In this document: in pieces, positions 1 to 6,330 of the stretch
Layout of the letters: the number at the start of each line of letters is the position of its first letter
Numbering within the stretch: the stretch's first letter is position 1
Translations under genes and position numbers: made by a program
The notes under the pieces: generated by a model
Told to the model about the DNA's origin: nothing
Seen by the model: only the letters and a program-made list of their open reading frames with translations
Database searches by the model: none
DNA from: Flavobacteriales bacterium
GTDB lineage: Bacteria; Bacteroidota; Bacteroidia; Flavobacteriales_D; Crocinitomicaceae
DNA: 10,788 bases
Direction: 5' to 3'
NCBI GenBank assembly: GCA_018665005.1
Contig: JABJEE010000072.1
Coordinates: 1-10,788 of the forward strand

Positions 1-2
1 AT

Positions 3-578
3 TTAGTAGGTCGATCCAATTCTCTTGTTTACGAGGCTTTCAATTTTGGAAAACAAGTTACTGGGCAAGTACGTTCGCCACTCAATTTCCTCGAGTTCTC
101 CTCCAAAAACAAAGTATTGATCGATGTTTGCAGCAACAAATTCTTTTACAACATGCTCGTGAAAATTAATGGTTGCGATCCACCCATCCTCTACCTCTTC
201 AAACCATTCTTCATAATAACAATCATCGGAAGAGTGAAAATTCAATACATTTTCACCAATCAAAATGAATTTGTTTATTCCTTGGTTCATCATGGGCTCA
301 ATAATATCGCGTTTTAAAATCATGATGTCATTTTCAATGGCATCGTTCCATTCACCAATAAATTCAATGAAAGCATAGCCAGAATCATAATCAATATAAA
401 TCACCTTCATGAATAACGTAGGTGATCCAAAATGATCCCATTGCGGATGAATCAAGTAGTTATAAATGCGATTCTCGAATTCAAATTCACTGTATTGACG
501 ATTATAAAAAGGAGAAGCTTCATCCTCAGATGCGATATAATAGCCGCGCCAATTATAATAAGGTTCAATAAAATGCAT
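3..578 (-). CDS. Conserved acidic protein of unknown function
   Basis: This is a complete 191-residue reading frame with no signal peptide or membrane segment, so the product is probably cytoplasmic. It opens with MHFIEPYYNW and is rich in aromatic and acidic residues, with a marked cluster DDCYYEEWFEE about two thirds of the way along. I have the impression of near-identical N-termini in other Bacteroidota hypothetical proteins, but I know of no assigned function and see no catalytic motif. The frame can be extended two codons to a TTG at 584, but the ATG at 578 is preferred because the TTG lies inside a -7 promoter-like element and the protein reads naturally from MHF. The stop is TAA at 3-5, so the gene is intact. 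It is divergent from the lipoprotein gene on its right; its downstream neighbour is outside the window. Confident as a gene, not as a function. Confidence 0.85.
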   Translation of the reverse strand: MHFIEPYYNWRGYYIASEDEASPFYNRQYSEFEFENRIYNYLIHPQWDHFGSPTLFMKVIYIDYDSGYAFIEFIGEWNDAIENDIMILKRDIIEPMMNQGINKFILIGENVLNFHSSDDCYYEEWFEEVEDGWIATINFHEHVVKEFVAANIDQYFVFGGELEEIEWRTYLPSNLFSKIESLVNKRIGSTY

Positions 579-581
579 ATT

Positions 582-589
582 CAAATTTA
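582..589 (-). promoter_or_regulatory. -7 promoter element for the minus-strand gene at 3-578
   Basis: Read on the minus strand this is TAAATTTG, an exact match to the Bacteroidota -7 consensus TAnnTTTG. No TTG lies 17-23 bases upstream, so only half of the promoter is recognisable. With the usual few-base distance to the start of transcription, the RNA would begin at or within a base or two of the ATG at 578, which would make the message leaderless or nearly so. Confidence 0.45.
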
Positions 590-614
590 CATAAGTCGAT
601 TGATAAATTCTTAT

Positions 615-622
615 TAAATTTG
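615..622 (+). promoter_or_regulatory. -7 promoter element for the lipoprotein gene
   Basis: TAAATTTG is an exact match to the Bacteroidota -7 consensus. It is followed 24 bases later by the ATG at 647, leaving a leader of about 20 bases. A TTG at 600-602 lies only 12 bases upstream of it, shorter than the usual 17-23, so the -33 part is not convincing. Confidence 0.5.
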
Positions 623-646
623 AGTACGTTCACAAAAAAAAGAGTC

Positions 647-2230
647 ATGTACAAAATAATATTTATCCTTTCGGTTGCTTTATCCTTTTACGGATGTTCT
701 GAAGAAACAAAAAAAGAAAAGAAAAGTTCGTCTTCTTTAAAAGTAGTAGCAACAGATCTTTCTATGCAGAATGAGGCCATTTCCTTTATCAGTAATCAAG
801 AGAATCCTGCAATGTATGGTTCTATAAAAGTAAATCAGCTTCTCAATAAAGCGTATTACAATTCAGAGGTATCCAAGTCAAGCCTGCTAAAATCAGCAAT
901 GGCCAAAGATGTGATCAATGAAGTGGAAAGAATCAAATCATACATCAATACCGCAATGCCTATTTATTACACCGTAAATATTGAAAGTTCGTCTACAATG
1001 CCTATTGTTGATGTAGTGGCATTTGGTGGGATCAATGACCGTGAGGCCATTTTAAAAGAAATGAAAAAAATGGATCCGGATTTAAACTCTAAAAAACATG
1101 GAAACTTTGAATTGATCGAACAACCGGGTGTAGCAATGGCAATGACCAAAGATAAATTTGTATTCTCATTTAATTCAAATTTAAGATCCGATGGAAACAC
1201 GGTTTCAAAATTTAAAAAATACTTTGAATCATTTAAGGGAAAACCAGATGCTCGAGTAAAGGAGGTTATTGAAAACTCTAAAGATGTGACAATGACCTAT
1301 GATTTCGGGAATTTAAGCAAAGTCCTGAGCGATTATCTTGCTGAAGCAGATATACCTGATTTTAACCCGAATGTTTTAAGTTCGATGGAGTGGCTTGAAG
1401 AATTTGATATGACATCCTCTATGAATTTGGCTTTTGAAGATGGTTCTATTTCACTTTCTGTAGACATGTATGGTTCGAATGAAATGAAGGAAACCATAAA
1501 GAACCTTATGGGCTCCAGCTCTAAAGAAACCATTCAGAAAATGGGGAAAGGACAACCTTTTGCTGGAATATTGGCCAGTATTAATGTGGCAGAATATCAA
1601 AAAATGATCTACGAAATGTATCCAGATGGCATCATTAATACTCTAATGGACATGAATCTAGGAGATGAATTTGAAAGTCAAATACCATCCGAGCTATCTA
1701 CATTAGAGGCTACCTTAAGAAAAGATGGGTTTGAAAGTTTTGTTGGAGGGGATTTCGGAATGATGCTCTACAATATCCCGAGTAAAATGAATGATATTAT
1801 TCCTGAATTAAGTGTTTATCTCAGTATAGGTGAAAATTTAAAGAAATTAATAGATGAAAACGAGCTGCCCGACACCGGAAAAAATGATGTAACCATCGAC
1901 GTACAAAATGATCAAATAAACATCTATTCTAAAAATCATGCTCCGAACGGAAAAGGTCCAGAATTGAGCGGAAAACTTTCTCATATAGGAAACGCTCCGT
2001 TTTCTGGATTTGTAGATCTTGATCAAATCCCAATGGATAATCTACCCAAAGAAATTAAAGATTTTAGATCGATTCTTGACATGCTCAATTTTGTTGACAT
2101 GGAAATGGATGTCAATGGAGGACGTATCACCCTTCACATGAAAGACAAGTCAAAGAATGCGCTTACACAGCTGATGGATGAGGCCCTGGAAATTGGAATG
2201 CAGTTGTTTACAGAAGGATTATTTCTTTAA
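647..2230 (+). CDS. Predicted surface lipoprotein, DUF4836-like
   Basis: A 527-residue protein that starts with a basic residue, a hydrophobic stretch and a cysteine (FYGC, Cys17), a signal-peptidase-II type leader with a loose lipobox. The residues right after the cysteine are SEETKKEKK. Acidic residues at this position resemble the lipoprotein export signal that sends Bacteroidota lipoproteins to the cell surface. The rest is a soluble mixed alpha/beta protein with no further membrane segment. Its organisation (a Gly-rich VDVVAFGGINDREA block, an SINVAEY block, and a C-terminal block ending in MKDKSKNALTQL) resembles DUF4836 lipoproteins, whose function is unknown; I make this family assignment by resemblance only. 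A TTG at 620 would add nine residues in frame, but it sits within the -7 element and would bury the signal peptide, so the ATG at 647 is used. trmB follows after 12 bases and may be co-transcribed. Confidence 0.8.
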   Translation: MYKIIFILSVALSFYGCSEETKKEKKSSSSLKVVATDLSMQNEAISFISNQENPAMYGSIKVNQLLNKAYYNSEVSKSSLLKSAMAKDVINEVERIKSYINTAMPIYYTVNIESSSTMPIVDVVAFGGINDREAILKEMKKMDPDLNSKKHGNFELIEQPGVAMAMTKDKFVFSFNSNLRSDGNTVSKFKKYFESFKGKPDARVKEVIENSKDVTMTYDFGNLSKVLSDYLAEADIPDFNPNVLSSMEWLEEFDMTSSMNLAFEDGSISLSVDMYGSNEMKETIKNLMGSSSKETIQKMGKGQPFAGILASINVAEYQKMIYEMYPDGIINTLMDMNLGDEFESQIPSELSTLEATLRKDGFESFVGGDFGMMLYNIPSKMNDIIPELSVYLSIGENLKKLIDENELPDTGKNDVTIDVQNDQINIYSKNHAPNGKGPELSGKLSHIGNAPFSGFVDLDQIPMDNLPKEIKDFRSILDMLNFVDMEMDVNGGRITLHMKDKSKNALTQLMDEALEIGMQLFTEGLFL

Positions 2231-2242
2231 CCTACCTATATT

Positions 2243-2908
2243 TTGGGGAAAGACAAGTTAAAACGTTTTGAAGAAATTAAGAGTTTCCCAAACGTGATGG
2301 AACCTCCAGTGATGGAAACCTATGAGAAAAAAGGACAGTGGCATAAAGAGATATTTAAAAATGACAACCCCATTGTACTGGAGCTGGGGTGTGGAAAAGG
2401 GGAATACTCTGTTGGACTAGCCAAGTTATATCCCAACAAAAATTTTGTAGGCATTGACATCAAGGGAAACCGCATTTACATTGGAGCAAAGCAATGTATT
2501 GAACAGGACATCAATAACGTCATGTTCTTGAGGACCCGTATCGATTTTATAAATAATTTTTTTGACACGGATGAAATCGATGAAATATGGCTAACCTTTT
2601 CTGATCCTCAACCTAAAAAACCGAGAAAGAGGCTGAGCTCAAAACCATTTATTGACCGCTATAGTAAATTCTTAAAAAAGGATGGGAAAATCCATGTGAA
2701 AACGGATAGTGATTTGCTGTTTGAATTCACTGAAGAAGAAATTCAACAATACAAATACAATTGTCATGAGCTGACGTGGGACCTATACGGTGATTACCAC
2801 AATCAACTTTCTGAAGACCAAAAGAAACTATTTGAAATCAGAACACACTATGAAAAGCTCTTTTCAAGCAGAGGTTCAGTAATAAAATATTGTTGTTTCT
2901 CCTTATGA
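2243..2908 (+). CDS. trmB: tRNA (guanine-N7-)-methyltransferase
   Basis: TrmB transfers a methyl group from S-adenosylmethionine to N7 of G46 in the variable loop of many tRNAs, in the cytoplasm. The 221-residue product has the AdoMet motif I LELGCGKGEY at 46-55, a second binding strand FVGIDIKGNR at 68-77, the family catalytic/tRNA-binding segment SDPQPKKPRKRL at 120-131, a KTDS motif near 155 and a C-terminal IRTHYEKLF block. The usual family motif reads FPDP; here it is FSDP (Ser120). The start is TTG at 2243: the product then begins MGKDKLKRF, as TrmB does in related bacteria, and no ATG lies close to that point. It begins 12 bases after the lipoprotein stop and overlaps the end of gatC on the other strand by 6 bases. 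Confidence 0.95.
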   Translation: MGKDKLKRFEEIKSFPNVMEPPVMETYEKKGQWHKEIFKNDNPIVLELGCGKGEYSVGLAKLYPNKNFVGIDIKGNRIYIGAKQCIEQDINNVMFLRTRIDFINNFFDTDEIDEIWLTFSDPQPKKPRKRLSSKPFIDRYSKFLKKDGKIHVKTDSDLLFEFTEEEIQQYKYNCHELTWDLYGDYHNQLSEDQKKLFEIRTHYEKLFSSRGSVIKYCCFSL

Positions 2909-3199
2909 TTTTTTATCGAGAACTTTGGGAATTCTGAAATAATCAGAATCTTTTTTCGGAGCATTCTTGAGTGCATCTTCACTCGTAAGTATTCTTTCGG
3001 ACCGATCTTCACGCAACACATTCACTTTGTCTGTCATAAAGATTAAGGGTTCAACATTTTTAGTGTCAAGCTCAGATAACTTATCCATAAAACCAATGAT
3101 TTTGGACAAGTCTCCCTTAATTTGATTTAAATCATCACCTTCAAACTCTAAACGAGCCAAATGGGCAATATGCTGAACAAGTTCATCACTAATTTTCAT
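2903..3199 (-). CDS. gatC: Aspartyl/glutamyl-tRNA(Asn/Gln) amidotransferase subunit C
   Basis: GatC is the small subunit of the GatCAB complex, which converts Glu-tRNA(Gln) and/or Asp-tRNA(Asn) to the correctly charged amide forms in bacteria lacking the direct synthetases. It wraps around GatA and stabilises the complex rather than carrying catalytic residues. The 98-residue product has the normal length and the family's N-terminal helix (HIAHLARLEF, 10-19), the mid-helix IIGFMDKLSELD, and the extended C-terminal segment with LREDR. gatA and gatB are not in this window, so the complex is assembled from dispersed genes. The gene starts at ATG 3199, 9 bases after plsC ends on the same strand, which suggests a plsC-gatC transcript. 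No Shine-Dalgarno is visible. Its last bases overlap the 3' end of trmB. Confidence 0.95.
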   Translation of the reverse strand: MKISDELVQHIAHLARLEFEGDDLNQIKGDLSKIIGFMDKLSELDTKNVEPLIFMTDKVNVLREDRSERILTSEDALKNAPKKDSDYFRIPKVLDKKS

Positions 3200-3208
3200 A
3201 GGGTAAAG

Positions 3209-3985
3209 TTAATCATTTCCATCTTTTGAGTACAAATGAGGGTATTCTTTTCGCAATGGCCCCTCAATCAATTCAAATGACTTTTGTTTTAGCTCGGAAA
3301 AAGAAAGGTTTGCAACCTCTTCTTTTGAAATGTATGGATGAATATAACACTTCGAAATCCCTGGTCTAGCAGGACCATAAAACATCGTAGGATCAGAAAA
3401 CAACCTATAATTATTAGTGAAAGTCAGTGCGACAATAGGCACGTTTGCCTCCTTGGCAATTTTAAAGGCGCCATTTTTAAAAGAAATGAGCTTTGGAATT
3501 TCAGTCATAGGAATCGTTCCCTCAGGATATATAACCAAAGACCAACCTTCTTCTATTGCCTTTGAAGCCAAAACATATGATAAGCCCACCTTTCTGATTT
3601 CATTTCGAAAAACGGGTATGTTTAAATTCTTGAAATAAGTGCGAATGATCGGATAAGTTAAAATTTCACTTTTCCCTAAAAAAACAAAAGGATGATTGGG
3701 GAGAATCGAATACATAAAGAAGATATCTAAATAAGAAGTGTGATTCGAAACAATCACATAAGGACCTTTAGGCATATCAGCTTTTTCGACATACTTTACA
3801 TGGTAAAAGCAAAATATTCGCATGAGCCAGCTCCAACAAACAAAAAGAGAAAAACTATATTTTTTCCAAGAATCTTTCAACAAAACAATCAAGAAAAATG
3901 GATATAATAAAACAGCAAAAATCGAAAAGATACATCCGATGTAAATTTTCCACAAATTGGTAAATAAGCCGATTACAAATCTCAT
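3209..3985 (-). CDS. plsC: 1-acyl-sn-glycerol-3-phosphate acyltransferase
   Basis: Probable PlsC/LPLAT-family enzyme, which acylates lysophosphatidic acid to phosphatidic acid at the inner membrane in phospholipid synthesis. The 258-residue product has a strongly hydrophobic N-terminal region (about residues 3-36, with a second hydrophobic stretch near 45-60) for membrane anchoring. Acyltransferase motif I follows as NHTSYLD (81-87, catalytic His82 and Asp87), then motif II around GKSEI (104-108) and PVFR (124-127), motif III YPEGT (153-157), and the motif IV region VPIVAL (about 187-192). All key residues are present. Family members can act on other lysolipids or on ornithine lipids, so the exact substrate is not fixed. 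It starts at ATG 3985, divergent from trpS across 71 bases; I could not find a convincing promoter for it, only one-mismatch -7 candidates. gatC follows closely. Confidence 0.9.
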   Translation of the reverse strand: MRFVIGLFTNLWKIYIGCIFSIFAVLLYPFFLIVLLKDSWKKYSFSLFVCWSWLMRIFCFYHVKYVEKADMPKGPYVIVSNHTSYLDIFFMYSILPNHPFVFLGKSEILTYPIIRTYFKNLNIPVFRNEIRKVGLSYVLASKAIEEGWSLVIYPEGTIPMTEIPKLISFKNGAFKIAKEANVPIVALTFTNNYRLFSDPTMFYGPARPGISKCYIHPYISKEEVANLSFSELKQKSFELIEGPLRKEYPHLYSKDGND

Positions 3986-4016
3986 TCGAATGAAAAATTA
4001 AGCAAAAGAATTGGAA

Positions 4017-4045
4017 TTGAAACAAAATTTAATTGTCTACTTTTG
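4017..4045 (+). promoter_or_regulatory. trpS promoter, Bacteroidota type
   Basis: TTG at 4017-4019 is separated by 18 bases from TACTTTTG at 4038-4045. Both parts and the spacing fit the TTG-N(17-23)-TAnnTTTG promoter of flavobacterial housekeeping sigma factor. The predicted start of transcription is near 4050, leaving a leader of only about seven bases before the trpS ATG at 4057. There is no room for a tryptophan leader peptide or a T-box. Confidence 0.65.
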
Positions 4046-4056
4046 TTAAACACATT

Positions 4057-5034
4057 ATGGCAAGAATATTAACAGGGATTCAGAGTACAGGGACAACACA
4101 TTTAGGAAATCTTTTGGGAGCAATTATACCCGCCATTAAATTGGCAAAAGAATCCTCAAATGAATCGTTTTTATTCATAGCAGATTTGCATTCCTTGACG
4201 CAAGTTAAAAATGCAGAAGAGCTTAGAGAAAACACCTATAAAACGGCTGCCGCATGGCTCGCTTGTGGTCTTGATCCGTCAAAAACAGTATTTTATCGAC
4301 AAAGCGATATTCCTGAAGTTACTGAATTAATGTGGCACCTGTTGTGTTTCTACCCCTACAAACGGTTGACACTTGCCCACTCATTCAAAGATAAAGCCGA
4401 CCGCCTTGATGACATCAATGGAGGCTTATTTACATATCCTATGTTGATGGCTGCGGACATTCTTCTTTATGATGCGGAAATCGTTCCTGTAGGAAAAGAT
4501 CAAAAACAACACATTGAGATGACACGCGATGTGGCTACAAAATTCAATTTACAGCTCGGAGACACTTTTGTTATTCCCGAAGAATCCATTGCTGAAGACA
4601 CCATGCTTATCCCTGGAACTGATGGTCATAAAATGAGTAAATCCAGGAACAATCTGATTGATATTTTTCTCCCTGAAAAAAAGCTAAGAAAACAAATCAT
4701 GTCTATTGTTTCAAATAGTGAAGCCCTTGAAGACCCAAAAAATCCAGACACTTGCAATATCTTTGCAATCTACTCTATATTGGCCGAATCTGATGCCATT
4801 TTAGAAATGAGGTCAAAATATGAGAAAGGTGGTTATGGATATGGACATGCGAAGCAAGCACTCTATGAACTCATTTTGGAAAAGTTTGAAACCGAAAGAA
4901 CAAGATTCAATCACTTGATGGAACATAGAAGTGAAATCGATGATGCACTATCAATGGGTGCTCAAAAAGCCAGAGAAGTCGCCAATGACGTGTTAAAGCG
5001 GGTTAGAGATAAAGCAGGTTACATTAAAAACTAA
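4057..5034 (+). CDS. trpS: Tryptophanyl-tRNA synthetase
   Basis: TrpS is a class I aminoacyl-tRNA synthetase that activates tryptophan with ATP and loads it on tRNA(Trp) in the cytoplasm. The 325-residue product has the normal length for the family. The HIGH-type motif appears as GTTHLGN (12-18), the tryptophan-pocket region includes the conserved GGLFTYPMLMAADILLYDA segment, and the KMSKS loop is intact as KMSKS at 192-196. The ATG at 4057 gives the typical MARILTGIQSTG opening. An in-frame TTG at 4033 would add eight residues but lies upstream of the predicted transcription start and is rejected. Transcription is likely from the promoter at 4017-4045. The stop overlaps by 4 bases with the end of the convergent DUF2805 gene, so no intrinsic terminator fits between them. 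Confidence 0.96.
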   Translation: MARILTGIQSTGTTHLGNLLGAIIPAIKLAKESSNESFLFIADLHSLTQVKNAEELRENTYKTAAAWLACGLDPSKTVFYRQSDIPEVTELMWHLLCFYPYKRLTLAHSFKDKADRLDDINGGLFTYPMLMAADILLYDAEIVPVGKDQKQHIEMTRDVATKFNLQLGDTFVIPEESIAEDTMLIPGTDGHKMSKSRNNLIDIFLPEKKLRKQIMSIVSNSEALEDPKNPDTCNIFAIYSILAESDAILEMRSKYEKGGYGYGHAKQALYELILEKFETERTRFNHLMEHRSEIDDALSMGAQKAREVANDVLKRVRDKAGYIKN

Positions 5035-5291
5035 GTTACTTTATTCTGACTGATTGAACGTTGCCTCGAACATTTATGTCGTCCCACTAGAAAATCCCTT
5101 TTTGCAACATGCTTGGTATTTCTTCCTTGCACTCTTTTTCGCCACCTTTTCCAGCTATTCAACTTTAATTCAGTACGCATCAACTGAATCACCTCTTTTT
5201 CAGTTAAACCAAATTGAAAAAAAATGGCGTCGAATGGGGTACGATCTTCCCAAGCCATCTCAATTACGCGGTTTATATCTCTTTCCGTCAT
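5031..5291 (-). CDS. DUF2805 (TIGR03643-type) small basic protein
   Basis: An 86-residue protein matching, from memory of the family, DUF2805/TIGR03643. Its N-terminal half (ITERD-like opening, then VIEMAWEDRTPFDAI and FGLTEKEVIQLMR, residues 9-39) looks like a helix-turn-helix-type bundle. The second half is strongly basic (WKRWRKRVQGRNTKH, about 47-61, then RDFLVGRHKC). That composition would suit nucleic-acid binding, but the function is not established. Family members are often found near cryptochrome/photolyase genes and near DUF2256; here the DUF2256 gene lies directly divergent, with no photolyase in view. The start is ATG 5291, whose codon shares the CATG at 5289-5292 with the opposite gene's ATG. 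The stop TAG at 5031-5033 overlaps the trpS stop. Confidence 0.85.
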   Translation of the reverse strand: MTERDINRVIEMAWEDRTPFDAIFFQFGLTEKEVIQLMRTELKLNSWKRWRKRVQGRNTKHVAKRDFLVGRHKCSRQRSISQNKVT

Positions 5292-5511
5292 GGTAAGAAA
5301 AACAAAGTCGTTCCAGAAATGTTTTGACTATGTGAAAACGAGAAAAAAAGAAAATTTCCCATCAAAAACATGTATACGGTGTAATCGGAGTTTTGAATGG
5401 AGAAAGAAATGGAAAAACTGTTGGGATGAAGTAAAGTATTGCGGTGAAAAATGCCGTCGGTCCAAAAGTACTATCGAAGAACCGGACAATTGTTCCCCTT
5501 ACCCAATCTAA
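5290..5511 (+). CDS. DUF2256 small zinc-knuckle-like protein
   Basis: A 73-residue basic protein whose core is the DUF2256 signature: NFPSKTC, a CxxC pair (Cys28, Cys31), then RSFEWRKKWKNCWDEVKYC and a CxxxC pair (Cys51, Cys55) followed by RR. The four cysteines probably bind a metal such as zinc; this is inferred from spacing, and the function of the family is unknown. The ATG at 5290 is the first reasonable start. A GTG at 5332 would give a 59-residue product beginning 13 residues before the first core cysteine, close to the usual length before the core, and is a real alternative. Residues 58-73 lie beyond the conserved core and are antisense to the end of the DUF6089 gene (41-base overlap). 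Divergent from DUF2805, with which this family often co-occurs. Confidence 0.82.
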   Translation: MVRKTKSFQKCFDYVKTRKKENFPSKTCIRCNRSFEWRKKWKNCWDEVKYCGEKCRRSKSTIEEPDNCSPYPI

Positions 5512-6292
5512 AAGTGAGCATACCCCCACAGTAGACATACCAGTCTTTATTACTTGAATTCCCTCTCCTACCGAAACTTGATCCGTCGATGCTCCTATTG
5601 CTAAGCGCAACAGCTTCTGTTCCATTTAAGGCTTGAAGCGCAACAGGGTCGTAATAGGTATCACTTGCAACATCGTCCAAATAATCTGTAAAAGTTTTTC
5701 TGATCGCAATATCCATGTTAAATGACACATATTTACCCATGGAAAGTTTAAGTCCAAGTCCAAGAGGAACACAAAGCTGATAAAGGCCATAATTCGCTTT
5801 GCCACTATTGGCATTTTGACCCTCGGTACCCAATGGTTGTAAATCCACCAATTCACCGTTATATTGGGTTTGGGGATTCATTTTAAAAACACCCACTTGT
5901 GCAATCATATATGCCGTACCCTTGTATCTTTTGTTGCCAAATTGAAATGGGAAATAGTGAAATTCAAGGCCACCCGCAAGTTCTGTAATCGGAGACTCAA
6001 AACTTAAATTTCGATTTACGATTAATGGTTGACTTGCATCTTGGTCATAGGCTTCAACTTTTCCGTAGATGCCCGTAAACCTCAATGTCATTCTTGAATG
6101 CACATTAAATCGGTACATAAAACCTCCAGCAAGATTGCTTTTATAAAAGGGTTTAAATTGATTTAAGTCACCAATATAAAATGTCGTGCCTACTGAAAAA
6201 CCGATCTCTGAACGAGAGAAAAAATTAGGTTGCTGTGCCCATGAAGAATGGACAAAACATAAAATAAACACTATGTGCTTTATGAGTCTCAC
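5471..6292 (-). CDS. DUF6089 outer-membrane beta-barrel protein
   Basis: A 273-residue exported protein. Residues 1-19 form a typical signal peptide ending SWA before Gln20, so the mature form is periplasmic or outer-membrane. The family marks of DUF6089 are present: YIGDLN (39-44), the RNLSFESPITE block (94-104), TEGQ (156-159) and FTDYLDD (201-207). Alternating polar/aromatic strands throughout fit a beta-barrel. Function is unknown for the family. The start is GTG at 6292: an in-frame TAG lies five codons upstream with no better codon between, and the signal peptide begins right there. It follows typA by 38 bases with no visible promoter, so read-through from typA is likely. The C-terminal end overlaps DUF2256 on the other strand. 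The strand pattern and signal peptide make the call firm even though the role is not known. Confidence 0.9.
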   Translation of the reverse strand: MRLIKHIVFILCFVHSSWAQQPNFFSRSEIGFSVGTTFYIGDLNQFKPFYKSNLAGGFMYRFNVHSRMTLRFTGIYGKVEAYDQDASQPLIVNRNLSFESPITELAGGLEFHYFPFQFGNKRYKGTAYMIAQVGVFKMNPQTQYNGELVDLQPLGTEGQNANSGKANYGLYQLCVPLGLGLKLSMGKYVSFNMDIAIRKTFTDYLDDVASDTYYDPVALQALNGTEAVALSNRSIDGSSFGRRGNSSNKDWYVYCGGMLTFRLGKGNNCPVLR

Positions 6293-6330
6293 GATATGGT
6301 AACGAGTCTATCTCTTTTTTATTACGCCAT

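Larger units (their letters stand above)
581..623. repeat. 9-bp inverted repeat between divergent genes
   Basis: TCAAATTTA at 581-589 and TAAATTTGA at 615-623 are exact reverse complements separated by 25 bases. Each arm contains one perfect TAnnTTTG element facing outward, so the repeat is most simply explained as two back-to-back promoters. A shared operator is a less likely alternative. Confidence 0.5.

Noticed and set aside
620..646. TTG start for the lipoprotein gene nine codons upstream of the ATG
   Set aside because: The TTG is part of the -7 element TAAATTTG, so it would lie upstream of the transcription start, and it would displace the lipoprotein signal peptide from the N-terminus.
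2237..2245. TATATTTTG just before trmB as a promoter -7 element
   Set aside because: The spacing inside the element is one base too long for TAnnTTTG and its end is the trmB start codon itself, so it could not drive a transcript carrying that start.
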